Positions 44,470 to 54,047 of a DNA stretch of 64,000 nt are shown piece after piece. Origin of the DNA: Vibrio galatheae (GTDB lineage: Bacteria > Pseudomonadota > Gammaproteobacteria > Enterobacterales > Vibrionaceae); assembly GCF_000967545.1 (NCBI RefSeq), contig NZ_JXXV01000012.1, positions 186,001 through 250,000 on the forward strand, written 5' to 3'. Numbering within the stretch: position 1 is the stretch's first letter; every line of letters begins with the position of its first letter. Below the pieces are notes generated by a model, which was given only the letters and a program-made list of their open reading frames with translations, searched no databases and was not told the origin of the DNA. Position numbers and translations under genes: made by a program.

Positions 44470-45651
44470 ATGAACATGTTAACAACTCGTTCTCGTCTTC
44501 CCGATTTCATCGATAGACGAATCAACTACTATGTTTCTGACTTAATAAATACTAAAGATAATGGAAGAAACTTAGTTTTAGGTAAGAAACCCGATCAAGG
44601 TGATATTGTACTACAAAGCAATGACTACCTTTCTTTAACCCATCACCCTAAAATTATACAAGCGCAGATAGATTCCTTGCTGGCGAAGAAAGACACCGCA
44701 TTTATGTCGAATGTCTTTCTACAAAGTGACGGGCTGGATAAAACCGTCGAGCATCGGTTAGCAGAACATACTGGCTTTCAAACCTGTACCATTGCCCCCT
44801 CGGGTTGGATAGCTAACATTGGGCTTCTACAAACTATCTGTGACTCAGAAACCAACGTCTATATCGACTTTTTTGCTCATATGTCGTTGTGGGAAGGTGC
44901 AAGGATCGCAGGTGCGAAACTCCACCCATTTATGCACAACAATACCCGACACCTAAAGCGGACCATTCAACGCAACGGCCCTGGTGTTGTTTTGGTTGAC
45001 TCAATTTACAGCACCATAGGTACGCTAGCACCTTTGCAAGAAATCGTCGACATTGCAAAATCGGTAGATTGCGCCGTTGTGGTGGATGAGTCTCACTCAT
45101 TGGGTACGCATGGGAACAAAGGGGCGGGATTACTTGAAGCGCTTGAACTGACGGATAAAGTCGACTTTATGACCGCAAGTTTGGCCAAGACGTTTGCCTA
45201 TCGAGCTGGAGCAGTATGGTGCAATAATCTGACCGGTCAGGTGGTACCTTATGTCTCGTTTCCATCGATATTCAGTTCAGCAATGATGTCGTTTGAGCTT
45301 GATCGAATCGATGCGACACTGAGCGTGATTCAAGACAGCGATCAGGCTCGTGCTTGCTTAAGCACCTGCGCCGAGGAGGTCGTATCTGGACTAAAAAGTA
45401 TTGGCTACAATATACGCAGTGAATCACAAATTATTGGACTAGAAACGGGCGAAAAGACCAATACTCGCAAAGTCAGAGATTTTTTTGAAGACAATGGCGT
45501 ATTCGGTTCGGTATTTTGCACCCCTGCTACACCAGATAACAAAAATATTTTACGCTTGTCTTTGAATAGTAGTTTAAATAAACAAGAGATAGAGAAAATA
45601 TTATCTGTTGCGCATAAAGCCTACCAGAACAAAGCATTGTACTTTGTTTAA
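44470..45651 (+). CDS. cqsA: CAI-1 autoinducer synthase CqsA
   Basis: 393 residues, a PLP-dependent alpha-oxoamine synthase-type enzyme. The PLP Lys is Lys240 in S-L-A-K-T-F-A. Other cofactor motifs are V-V-V-D-E-S-H-S-L-G-T-H-G (Asp206, His209) and S-N-D-Y-L-S-L-T-H-H-P near the start. CqsA joins S-adenosylmethionine and an acyl-CoA to give the amino-ketone precursor of CAI-1, a Vibrio quorum signal. It is convergent with cqsS, its receptor gene. In other vibrios cqsA mRNA is a target of Qrr small RNAs; the leader stem here would be a natural control point. Confidence 0.95.
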   Translation: MNMLTTRSRLPDFIDRRINYYVSDLINTKDNGRNLVLGKKPDQGDIVLQSNDYLSLTHHPKIIQAQIDSLLAKKDTAFMSNVFLQSDGLDKTVEHRLAEHTGFQTCTIAPSGWIANIGLLQTICDSETNVYIDFFAHMSLWEGARIAGAKLHPFMHNNTRHLKRTIQRNGPGVVLVDSIYSTIGTLAPLQEIVDIAKSVDCAVVVDESHSLGTHGNKGAGLLEALELTDKVDFMTASLAKTFAYRAGAVWCNNLTGQVVPYVSFPSIFSSAMMSFELDRIDATLSVIQDSDQARACLSTCAEEVVSGLKSIGYNIRSESQIIGLETGEKTNTRKVRDFFEDNGVFGSVFCTPATPDNKNILRLSLNSSLNKQEIEKILSVAHKAYQNKALYFV

Positions 45652-45657
45652 ATAAAC

Positions 45658-45686
45658 ATGCGCGCCTCAAATTATGGGGCGCGTAT
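45658..45686. terminator. Terminator between convergent cqsA and cqsS
   Basis: ATGCGCGCCTC (45658-45668) pairs with GGGGCGCGTAT (45676-45686) with two G-U pairs and a seven-base loop. TTTCT follows on the plus strand. Confidence 0.8.
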
Positions 45687-45722
45687 TTCTCACTCTTAAT
45701 TTAAAGCATAGCGTTCTATTTT

Positions 45723-47777
45723 CTAAATATAATCGGCGAGTTTATCGAGTAATTTTGTTTTATCAACTGGCTTAAGTAAATAGCCATTCATCCCTGCTTG
45801 CTCTATTTTAGACAAGGTCTCTTCTCGACTGTCTCCAGTATGACCCAAAATAGGGACATTGGCATACAGGGCTTCCGACTCACGAATAACAACCGTCGTT
45901 TCAAGTCCGTCAAGAATCGGCATTTCTAGATCCATTAGAATCAAATCAACCGCTTCGCTATTCAATACGTCAATCACCTCATTGCCGTCACCCGCCTGTG
46001 ATACTTGGTAGCCCTGTTTATTCAGCAAAATACTGGTAAATAGACGAATAGATTCGTTGTCATCGGCGACCAATATACGTTTACCCACCACTGGCTTCGC
46101 TTGTTTGGGGATCAGATTTCGATTCGGTTCACTGTTATCAAATATAAGTGCATCGATACATTGATGGATATCGACAACAAACTGAGCTTTATCTTTCGGA
46201 TAGAAGGTGAGGAAACGGCTGAAGCGATTGTGATACTGCCCTGCTTGAGTATAAAGCATCACGATTTTAGCTTCAGTAAAATGCAACTGAGACTCTAACA
46301 TTAGATACTCTTGTTCACTGCATCCATCCAAGTCTATCAAAATAAGATCGTACTCGAATTCATATTCTTCTTTCACACGCGCTTGTTCAAAGCTCACGAC
46401 ATCGCATGCAGCTCCACTATAGAAGGTGAACTCATTAAGTTTACGACGCACGCTTTTGTCATCACCAATATAAAGAACCGATTTCGTCCGGATGATCTCT
46501 TGCTTAATCGTAGACACTTTTTGCGACTCATATTGAGGGAACTTAAGGGTAAAACGTGTCCACTCGCCAAGCTCAGACTCGCAGCGAATTTGTCCGCCAA
46601 AGGCATGCATCACCCGCTTACAAAATGGCAAGCCAAGTCCGTAGCTTGATGATTTGCCTGAGGTGTAGAAATCTTTAAACACAAAGCCGATTTTATCTTT
46701 TTCAATCCCAACGCCATTATCTTCGAAATACAGCGCATTAACGTCTTGGTCGCGGCTAATAGTAATGGCGACTTTGAACTCTTCACCATTTTGATAGTAA
46801 AGAGAATTCTTGAGTAAATTATACAAAGCATATTTGAGCAACGTGTCGCTGCCAAAAAAGTCAAAGTCTTGTTCGACATGCAAACTTACCGCACGTTTCG
46901 CGTGGTCACTGGGGTATGAAAAGCTCGCCAAGGACTGACGCACAACGTGCTCAACCGAATGACGTCTGAAGGTCGAACTCGACACTCGACTTTGGTCAAT
47001 CGAAGTAAGCAGTAGATCAATCGCTTCGTTCCCGTTGCGTATCACCTCGTCTGCCCCTGTAAGCACCTCTTTCATTCGCTCAATCTCAATTTTATCGATT
47101 TGTGCTTTATCCCCTTGAATGGTCTTAACAGCAGGAAGCGATGAGTCGAGGACATCAATTGAAGTCTTAAGTGCGCTCAATGGGTTACGCATTTCATGAG
47201 CGATACCTGCACCAAAGGATTTAGCAATCGACACTTTGGACTCGTGTTCAACTTGATTACGAAAATAGAACAAATTACCAAAGATATAGGTGAACAAAAA
47301 TATGGGAATATAAGGCCAGATGACCACGACTTCACTCTCGACATGACTTGGCGCATGATCCAACCCATAACTGAGTAAATAAGCCGAAAGAATCGCTATC
47401 GTCGCTTGAAGCAACATGACGCGTGTTTCGTGTACCAACAGGACATGAAGAAATATCGACGACATAAAAGACATTGCCCATACCGTCGACCACTCATTCA
47501 TAAACATCATAAACGAGAAGAAAAACGGCAAGCAGATTGTAATAGAGGCAAGGTAGTAATAGGGCAGATACCGTTGATACGGCGGCGGAATGTGTTTTCT
47601 TAGAGCTAAAGCGAGCAACATCAAAGCACAGAAGAACCGCAACGGCGCATTCTCATAGGGCTGCGGGTAAAGGTAAGTCCATATGTAGTAATAAGCAGGA
47701 AAGCCCAAAGCACCCATCCATCCGACAAGTTCTAAATTGGGGTCTGCGTATTGATAAATCTTTTTAGCTACATTCAT
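45723..47777 (-). CDS. cqsS: CAI-1 receptor hybrid histidine kinase CqsS
   Basis: 684 residues. Six membrane helices cover residues about 18-172. The kinase H-box is A-H-E-M-R-N-P-L with His194, the same number as in V. cholerae CqsS. It has ATP-binding D-N-G-V-G-I and G-L-G-L-P-F, then a degenerate receiver-like stretch (about 420-520), and a C-terminal receiver with L-I-L-M-D-L-E-M-P. If numbering is conserved, positions 104 and 170 are both Phe; V. cholerae has Trp104 and Cys170, which affect ligand choice. It acts through LuxU/LuxO. Confidence 0.95.
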   Translation of the reverse strand: MNVAKKIYQYADPNLELVGWMGALGFPAYYYIWTYLYPQPYENAPLRFFCALMLLALALRKHIPPPYQRYLPYYYLASITICLPFFFSFMMFMNEWSTVWAMSFMSSIFLHVLLVHETRVMLLQATIAILSAYLLSYGLDHAPSHVESEVVVIWPYIPIFLFTYIFGNLFYFRNQVEHESKVSIAKSFGAGIAHEMRNPLSALKTSIDVLDSSLPAVKTIQGDKAQIDKIEIERMKEVLTGADEVIRNGNEAIDLLLTSIDQSRVSSSTFRRHSVEHVVRQSLASFSYPSDHAKRAVSLHVEQDFDFFGSDTLLKYALYNLLKNSLYYQNGEEFKVAITISRDQDVNALYFEDNGVGIEKDKIGFVFKDFYTSGKSSSYGLGLPFCKRVMHAFGGQIRCESELGEWTRFTLKFPQYESQKVSTIKQEIIRTKSVLYIGDDKSVRRKLNEFTFYSGAACDVVSFEQARVKEEYEFEYDLILIDLDGCSEQEYLMLESQLHFTEAKIVMLYTQAGQYHNRFSRFLTFYPKDKAQFVVDIHQCIDALIFDNSEPNRNLIPKQAKPVVGKRILVADDNESIRLFTSILLNKQGYQVSQAGDGNEVIDVLNSEAVDLILMDLEMPILDGLETTVVIRESEALYANVPILGHTGDSREETLSKIEQAGMNGYLLKPVDKTKLLDKLADYI

Positions 47778-47970
47778 GGTTATAAACCGCTACGCGCTAC
47801 TTCCTTTTCACTTAAAGCACACCCAAGCACCTCAAGCTATCGTGATATCCATCTTTCGAGCGGGCGACAACCAGAACTATCCGCTGCTCAGTACCGTAAA
47901 ACTAATTTATAAATTGTTGCTATAAATTGAGCATACGCAACATAGTGAAGTATGTAAATTTTAACCTGCT
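47778..47970. other. Gap between cqsS start and sbcC stop
   Basis: 193 bases holding the minus-strand cqsS promoter and the end of the sbcC transcript. No clear terminator hairpin with U tract was seen. Confidence 0.35.
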
Positions 47971-50900
47971 CTAGCGATACATTCCAACTAGGTTTACTCG
48001 ACTGCCAATACGTGAGGCCTCGACATCGATTCTTAAAGGCATCTGCTCTTTGAGTTCAGACACATGGGAAATCAAACCTATCATGCGACCCGCCTGTTGC
48101 AGATCGATGAGTGTCTGGATGGCAAGATCGAGCGACTCAGGATCTAAGCTGCCAAAACCCTCATCAATAAACAGCGTATCGAGCTTAATACCGCCGCTGT
48201 AGGATTGAACCACATCCGACAGCCCTAACGCTAAAGCTAATGCCGCCATAAATGACTCGCCTCCCGACAAGGTTGCCACGTCACGCGTTTTCCCCGTGTA
48301 ACCATCTTCGACGCTCAAATCGAGACCACGCCCGGCAGAACCTTTGAATCCTCCGGTTTTGCGAACCAATTGATAGCGACCTTTGCTCATCATATTCAGG
48401 CGTTGCGAGGCCTGAATGAGAACATCATCAAGCAGAACTCCTAACACAAAACGGTGCAAACTGACTCGGCTCCCTGTTTTGCCGCTCGCCACATCATACA
48501 AGGTGCCATACACACGATATTCAGACTCAAGCTGCTTATTCTTGTCATGCAAAACCGCGATATCTTGTTGTACTTTCTCAATACGCTGGCTTAGTGAACG
48601 CGCTGAGTCGAGCGCTGTTCTGGCTTGCTGGTAGCTTAACTCGACCTTCTGCAGATCAGATTGTTTTGTATCAAGGTCTGGCTTATCCGCTTGTTGGAGC
48701 TGCTGATTGAGATCGGAAATCGTCTGTTCAAGCTTGATCTGCGTTTGGTGATAGAGATTTATCTCTGATTGCCACTGTTCAATCTGGCTTGAATCCACAC
48801 GAGACTCTAGATATTGTCGCTCAGTCTCTAGCAATGATGACTCTAACTGATGTAGCCATTCTTGTTCCGCATGAGCGCTATTTTGATTCGCTTCGCTAAG
48901 CCACTGCCCGTTGGTGTTAATCTCGCTTTCTAAACCGACAACTCTCATTTTAGCGGTTTTGGATGCCTGCTCTGCCTTCTCTAACGCTTGTTTAAGCTGT
49001 GAGACCTGGGTCTGATATAGCTTTGCTTGCTGCTCAACAACAGCAACCGAAGTAAACTGTTCATCAATCGTTTGCGTAAGTTTTTCAAGTTGCTGCTGCT
49101 GGACTTTTAACGCCGACTGATTGCCAGACATCTGCGATTTAAGCTCATTAATCTTATTTTCACCATTGGTACAGCGCTGGTTCAATTCGAGCACCGTCTG
49201 TTCCATTTTGGCGAGGTCAATGGCACTAAGCAGGTCTAATTTTTCTTTTTGTTGAAGCAAATCTTGTCGCAGTTGCTCTGCGCTTATCGTTACGTCATCA
49301 CCAAGTTGCGTTTCTAGCTCGGCGATCATTTTTGCATGAATATTGATGGTCGCTAAATGTTGTTCCAACACGTTGTTGCTTTGGTTGAGCTCATCCAGTG
49401 TAAGACGCTCTTGCTGCCTCGCCGTTTGGACCTCTTGTTTGGAAACCGGTTCACCAGCAAAACGTGCAGGTGCTGGATGTTGCTCGCTGCCACACACTGG
49501 ACATGGCTGATTATGTTCAAGCTTTTGTGCCAGCAATGCGGCTTGTGCGTTGTGCCAACTTAACTCAAGTTGATCGGCTATTTTCTGTTTTTCACTCGCG
49601 ACGGCTTTAGATTGTTCCACTCGCTGCTGTTTATCAGCCAGCTGCTGATTTAATCGCTCCAGCTCTGCTTTTTGCACAGCAAGTTTAGTTATGTCCTCAA
49701 GCCTTCTTTGGTTAGCTTGTATCTGCGCTTCAAGTACTGACTTTTCGGCGACATCTTTTCGTGCTTGTTCAAGGCTTTGTTGGCCTTGCTGCGCCTCTTG
49801 CTGTAATTGCAGTTTAAGCTCAGTGTATTGGATGAGTTTTTTATCGTAGTCCGCTTGTGTCTGTTTCAGTGAGTCGATGCCGCGCTCGAGATCTGCTTTC
49901 TCGATCAGTTTTGCTTTGACTTGCTCTAGCTTAAACAGCGCTTCATTCAACGTCGGGATCTGCTGAGCGTCGTTTTCCGCCGTTTCAGCTAACTGGGCGT
50001 CTCGCTTCGAAACGCTTAGCGCCTCACCTAACTGCACTTTGAGTTCTGCAAGTTTAGTTTCAAAACCAGCAAGCTGTTTAGCAGCAGACTGTTTACTGTT
50101 ATAGGCGACATCTAATTTTTGCGCGCTATGGGCTAGCTTTAACTTTGACTCTAACGCGTCAACGGAGTCTTTGTTTGCCTGATGAGTGACCAATAAAGCC
50201 TGCGTTTCCGCACGCCTGTTAAATTGTTCAGCCAACGCCGTCGCCTTTTGCAACTCACTCTTGGCGCGGTTCAGCTTGTCTAACTCTGACTGTTCAACCA
50301 GATGGATTTGATTTAATTCGCTAGCAAGCTCTGCGCTGCGCATTTGCAGTTCTTGTTCGGACGAAACTTCCGCCACTTGCAGCGCGCCGCGAATCTGGTT
50401 GTCAAATTCGTCTTTTGCTTTACTAATAGAACTTGCTTTGTCTTTGAGGGAAAATTCAATTTTTTTGTAAATGTCAGTTTGAAATAGTTGACCAAAAATC
50501 GCCTCGCGATCTTTTGAAGACGCGAGTAATAGCTCTCGGAATTTCCCTTGAGGCAGTACCATCACTTGGCGAAACTGAGTCTCGTTTAGCCCCAATAATT
50601 GGCTAACGTCTGTTTTTACCTGAGCGGTTTTACTGGTAATAAGATGTTCATCGCCAGTTATTTCATACAAAGAGGCAGTGTGTTTACGCGTCGTCATCCC
50701 TTCGCCACGCGCTTTGGGCGCTTCTTGTTCTGGCGATCGTGTTACGCGATACAACTTATTATTCAATGAAAATTCAAGCGTTACTTCAGTGATCAGATCC
50801 GCTTCTGCTTGGTCGCAGCGCATCTGAACACCCTGACGTTCATTGCCTGTGGTTTCGCCATAGAGAGCAAAGCAAATAGCATCAAGTATCGAGGTTTTAC

Positions 50901-51018
50901 CAGATCCAGTAGGTCCATTGATCAAAAATAAAGGGTTGCTGCCTAATTGAGTAAAATCGATTTGCTCTCGCTTGGCGAACGGGCCGAAGGCTTGCATGGT
51001 TAATTTGGTCGGCTTCAT
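47971..51018 (-). CDS. sbcC: Exonuclease subunit SbcC (SMC-like ATPase)
   Basis: 1,015 residues from the ATG at 51018, directly after the sbcD stop. Walker A G-P-T-G-S-G-K-T is near residue 30, two long coiled coils flank the zinc hook C-P-V-C-G near the middle, and the C-terminal ABC signature L-S-G-G-E-S-F precedes Walker B (D-T-L-F-I-D-E-G-F). SbcCD cleaves DNA hairpins and cruciforms and trims blocked double-strand ends. The sbcD stop and sbcC ribosome binding site overlap (TAGGACAGACATG), so the two are coupled. Confidence 0.95.
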   Translation of the reverse strand: MKPTKLTMQAFGPFAKREQIDFTQLGSNPLFLINGPTGSGKTSILDAICFALYGETTGNERQGVQMRCDQAEADLITEVTLEFSLNNKLYRVTRSPEQEAPKARGEGMTTRKHTASLYEITGDEHLITSKTAQVKTDVSQLLGLNETQFRQVMVLPQGKFRELLLASSKDREAIFGQLFQTDIYKKIEFSLKDKASSISKAKDEFDNQIRGALQVAEVSSEQELQMRSAELASELNQIHLVEQSELDKLNRAKSELQKATALAEQFNRRAETQALLVTHQANKDSVDALESKLKLAHSAQKLDVAYNSKQSAAKQLAGFETKLAELKVQLGEALSVSKRDAQLAETAENDAQQIPTLNEALFKLEQVKAKLIEKADLERGIDSLKQTQADYDKKLIQYTELKLQLQQEAQQGQQSLEQARKDVAEKSVLEAQIQANQRRLEDITKLAVQKAELERLNQQLADKQQRVEQSKAVASEKQKIADQLELSWHNAQAALLAQKLEHNQPCPVCGSEQHPAPARFAGEPVSKQEVQTARQQERLTLDELNQSNNVLEQHLATINIHAKMIAELETQLGDDVTISAEQLRQDLLQQKEKLDLLSAIDLAKMEQTVLELNQRCTNGENKINELKSQMSGNQSALKVQQQQLEKLTQTIDEQFTSVAVVEQQAKLYQTQVSQLKQALEKAEQASKTAKMRVVGLESEINTNGQWLSEANQNSAHAEQEWLHQLESSLLETERQYLESRVDSSQIEQWQSEINLYHQTQIKLEQTISDLNQQLQQADKPDLDTKQSDLQKVELSYQQARTALDSARSLSQRIEKVQQDIAVLHDKNKQLESEYRVYGTLYDVASGKTGSRVSLHRFVLGVLLDDVLIQASQRLNMMSKGRYQLVRKTGGFKGSAGRGLDLSVEDGYTGKTRDVATLSGGESFMAALALALGLSDVVQSYSGGIKLDTLFIDEGFGSLDPESLDLAIQTLIDLQQAGRMIGLISHVSELKEQMPLRIDVEASRIGSRVNLVGMYR

Positions 51019-51025
51019 GTCTGTC

Positions 51026-52156
51026 CTATTGCTCGCTAAGTTGTTTGACAATGTCAGTGATGGCTTTTTCTTGCGCATCGCTTAATTCGCTGTCTTGTGC
51101 TTCGCAGAAAAAATCGCGAAACATGTCCACTTCGCTACGAGCCAGTTTGGCTGCCGACATTTGTTGCTCGACCCCAATCAACATGCCAGGTTTTTCGAGG
51201 TGCAAAACATTAGGGTATACCGCTCTCAGCTTTTCCATTGGATTGAGAATCGCATGCTTATCCATCAGCCGAACCAGCAAGTAATCATGACTTTTAGGAT
51301 CGGTTTTGCCTTGCGCGATGATCTCATCTAGCTCGCCTTCAATAATGCGCATTTCATGCGGCGCGATAAGATCGATATGTGTTGCCGTGTGAAAACCCGC
51401 TTCATCCATCTCGACTAAAGTCATGCCCTTTTTCTGGTGCTGCTCCGAAAAACTGTATTTCATTAACGAACCGGAATAACGAATATAATCTTCACCTTTT
51501 TTCTGCGGCTGATGCAGATGGCCAAGTGCAACGTAATCAAAGGGAGTGAAATGTTCGTGACTGACGCGATCCGAGCCACCGATTGAAAGCGGCCTTTCAG
51601 ATTCTGATTCTATCGCACCATCAACAAAGCAATGGCAGAGCAGAACATTCTTAGCGTCTGATTCAAACGTTTCGACAATTGTGCGACATAGCAATTGATG
51701 CGCTTCATCATGAGTAGCAACAGGCTGTTTAAAGTGATGACGTACCAATTCGGGATCGTTGTACGGCATGCCATAGAAGCGTACTTTGCCAACATCGGTA
51801 TCAAGCTCGACTGGGGTCAACATGTCTGAAAAATTCGATAAAATATGCAGTCCGGCATTTTTCATTTGCTCAGAGCCAAAGCCTAAGCGTTCTGCGCCAT
51901 CGTGATTACCCGGAATCAAAATAATTGGCACAGCTAACTCGCCACACACTCGACGCACAAACTGATTCATCAGCTCAATCGCCGCGGTCGGAGGTACAGA
52001 GCGGTCATAGATATCACCAGCAATCACCAGCGCATCAACCGGGCTGGACGCCAAGTATTCAATGATTTGTTCAAGGATAGCTTTTTGATCATCTAACAGA
52101 GAAACATTGTGAAATTGACGACCGAGATGCCAATCAGAGGTGTGGAGAAATTTCAT
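51026..52156 (-). CDS. sbcD: Exonuclease subunit SbcD (Mre11-like nuclease)
   Basis: 376 residues from the ATG at 52156, which starts M-K-F-L-H-T-S-D-W-H-L-G and has AAGG six bases upstream; the frame is open six codons further. Phosphoesterase motifs are D-W-H-L-G, G-D-I-Y-D, G-N-H-D and G-H-L-H, which bind two Mn2+ ions. It is the nuclease partner of SbcC, seven bases upstream of it. Full length for the family. Confidence 0.95.
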   Translation of the reverse strand: MKFLHTSDWHLGRQFHNVSLLDDQKAILEQIIEYLASSPVDALVIAGDIYDRSVPPTAAIELMNQFVRRVCGELAVPIILIPGNHDGAERLGFGSEQMKNAGLHILSNFSDMLTPVELDTDVGKVRFYGMPYNDPELVRHHFKQPVATHDEAHQLLCRTIVETFESDAKNVLLCHCFVDGAIESESERPLSIGGSDRVSHEHFTPFDYVALGHLHQPQKKGEDYIRYSGSLMKYSFSEQHQKKGMTLVEMDEAGFHTATHIDLIAPHEMRIIEGELDEIIAQGKTDPKSHDYLLVRLMDKHAILNPMEKLRAVYPNVLHLEKPGMLIGVEQQMSAAKLARSEVDMFRDFFCEAQDSELSDAQEKAITDIVKQLSEQ

Positions 52157-52202
52157 GTAAGCCCTTCTTATCATTAGGCTAGTATAATAATGCGATTGAT
52201 AA

Positions 52203-52231
52203 AAAAAGTCGCACTGAGCGCGCGACTTTTT
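52203..52231 (-). terminator. Terminator of the fabH-like gene
   Basis: AAAAAGTCGC (52203-52212) pairs with GCGACTTTTT (52222-52231). On the minus strand the U tract follows the stem. It separates the fabH-like gene from sbcD. Confidence 0.9.
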
Positions 52232-52248
52232 GTAGTAACATCCTAGTT

Positions 52249-53331
52249 CTATGGGCGATTGTTACAAAACTCAATCGCTTCAGCCAGCAACTCAAGCGCC
52301 GTTTTATCACAAGCAGGCAATGCGGCATCGCTGGTCGCAAGTGGCGTCACTCGCTCACCCCATTTCAAGTGACACGCCCCCCAAGTAAGTCCTGCACCGA
52401 ATGCCGCCATTAACAGATTATTGCCAGGTTTAATAAAACCTTGCTCGACTGCTTCACACAAAGCAATAGGCACAGTGGCAGCCGAGGTATTACCGTATTT
52501 TTGGATATTAACAAACGCTTTGCTTTGTTCGATTCCTGACAGATCACACAAGGTTTGGATAATGCGAATATTGGCTTGGTGAGGGATCACCACATCGATG
52601 TCATCTGTTGATAGCTCACTGCGTGCCAGCACGTTTTGCGCCGCCGCTCCCATACCTTTAACTGCTCGCTTGAAAATATCTTTGCCAACGAAATTAAAAT
52701 CCCAGTGTCCATTGTCAGCGGCAAATCGATCCATACTGGTACCGAACTTAGGTACCGATAAAATATCGCGCCCGGCAGAGTCACAACCCAGTTGTGTCTG
52801 TTGTAAACCAACTTGCTGCTCGGTTCGGCTCAACACCACCGCGCCAGCACCATCGCCAAACAGCACTGCAGTATCACGCATCGCCCAATCGATAAAGAAA
52901 GACAAACGCTCTGCACCAACCACAATCGCATTGTTGTAATTGCCAGATTGCATTAAACGTGTTGCGGTTTCTAAGCCATAGACAAAGCCAGTACATGCCG
53001 CATTTAAATCAAATGCAGTGGCGGCTTTGATGCCTAAATTTTGTGACACTTTAGATGCAATGTTTGGAATCAGAGAGTCCGGTGAACAGGTCGCAATGAT
53101 GATCAAATCAATTTCATCTGCTGTTTTTCCCGCACAAGCCAAAGCGTGCTTTGCCGCAACTGTCGCCATGTCCGAAGTGTTAACATGGCTAATACGGCGA
53201 TTCTCAATTCCAGTACGAGTGCGAATCCACTCATCGGAGGTATCTAAAAATGTACTTAGATCTTCATTGGAGAGCGTGGCTGGCGGTAGGCATTTTCCCC
53301 AACCGGTAATTTCAGCGTAGAAACTTTTCAT
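52249..53331 (-). CDS. fabH: 3-oxoacyl-ACP synthase III-like enzyme (second FabH)
   Basis: 360 residues, slightly longer than housekeeping FabH because of a C-terminal extension. The catalytic triad is visible: Cys113 in N-A-A-C-T-G-F, His in P-H-Q-A-N and Asn in Y-G-N-T-S-A-A. It condenses an acyl-CoA with malonyl-ACP to start fatty acid synthesis. Being outside a fab cluster and next to trxC, it is likely the chromosome-2 extra copy known in vibrios, possibly with another acyl preference. It is divergent from trxC. Confidence 0.9.
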   Translation of the reverse strand: MKSFYAEITGWGKCLPPATLSNEDLSTFLDTSDEWIRTRTGIENRRISHVNTSDMATVAAKHALACAGKTADEIDLIIIATCSPDSLIPNIASKVSQNLGIKAATAFDLNAACTGFVYGLETATRLMQSGNYNNAIVVGAERLSFFIDWAMRDTAVLFGDGAGAVVLSRTEQQVGLQQTQLGCDSAGRDILSVPKFGTSMDRFAADNGHWDFNFVGKDIFKRAVKGMGAAAQNVLARSELSTDDIDVVIPHQANIRIIQTLCDLSGIEQSKAFVNIQKYGNTSAATVPIALCEAVEQGFIKPGNNLLMAAFGAGLTWGACHLKWGERVTPLATSDAALPACDKTALELLAEAIEFCNNRP

Positions 53332-53435
53332 TTAGAGCCTTTAATTTCGTTATTTGTATCACTCGATGATTTCAGAGTATAACTAGCTCCGGTGTATACT
53401 GTCATCAAATAGCAAAAAACAACGAGAGGAATATC

Positions 53436-53870
53436 ATGTCAACCTTTAATACCCGTTGCCCATCTTGCTCTGGCGTCAATCGAGTCCCGACTGAACGTAT
53501 TTCTGAAACACCTACTTGCGGCAAATGTAAATCACCACTTCTCGACGGTGCACCCATCGAAGGAACAGAAAGCAATTTTTCCGCCATTTTGAACAGCAAG
53601 GTTCCTGTCGTAGTCGATTTTTGGGCACCTTGGTGTAATCCGTGTGTCGGTTTTGCTCCGGTCTTTTCCGATGTTGCATCAGAACGAGCAAAAAGCGTTC
53701 GATTTGTAAAAATAGATACAGAAAGTCAGCAGAATCTGGCCGCCAAATATCAAATTAGAAGCATTCCTACCATAATGGTGTTCAAAGATGGCGAAAGAGT
53801 CGATGTCATTAATGGCGCGCTACCTAAAGGCCAATTTGAACAATGGCTTAATCAAGCTCTGACAAAATAA
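53436..53870 (+). CDS. trxC: Thioredoxin 2 (TrxC) with W-C-N-P-C active site
   Basis: 144 residues. The N-terminal zinc ribbon has Cys8, Cys11, Cys28 and Cys31 (C-P-S-C, C-G-K-C), the hallmark of TrxC. The thioredoxin fold follows with the redox site W-C-N-P-C at residues 66-70; the usual sequence is W-C-G-P-C, so Gly is replaced by Asn. The cis-Pro is in R-S-I-P-T-I. It reduces protein disulfides in the cytoplasm, often under oxidative stress. It has its own terminator and is divergent from the fabH-like gene. Confidence 0.93.
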   Translation: MSTFNTRCPSCSGVNRVPTERISETPTCGKCKSPLLDGAPIEGTESNFSAILNSKVPVVVDFWAPWCNPCVGFAPVFSDVASERAKSVRFVKIDTESQQNLAAKYQIRSIPTIMVFKDGERVDVINGALPKGQFEQWLNQALTK

Positions 53871-53895
53871 TCAAGTAACATATTTATAACTTAAT

Positions 53896-53921
53896 GCAGA
53901 GAAATACGGCTGTTTCTCTGC
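53896..53921 (+). terminator. trxC hairpin terminator
   Basis: GCAGAGAAA (53896-53904) pairs with TTTCTCTGC (53913-53921) around an eight-base loop, 26 bases past the trxC stop. The U tract is short. Confidence 0.7.
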
Positions 53922-54047
53922 CATTTAAGTGTCACAATCTACCCCCTTTTATCGATAAATTATTTTAATCGTCAAGATTAAAACCTTTCGTTGTACCTTT
54001 TTGATTTTTAATCCCATAGTCGCGCCGAAATTTTGTTCAATACCACC

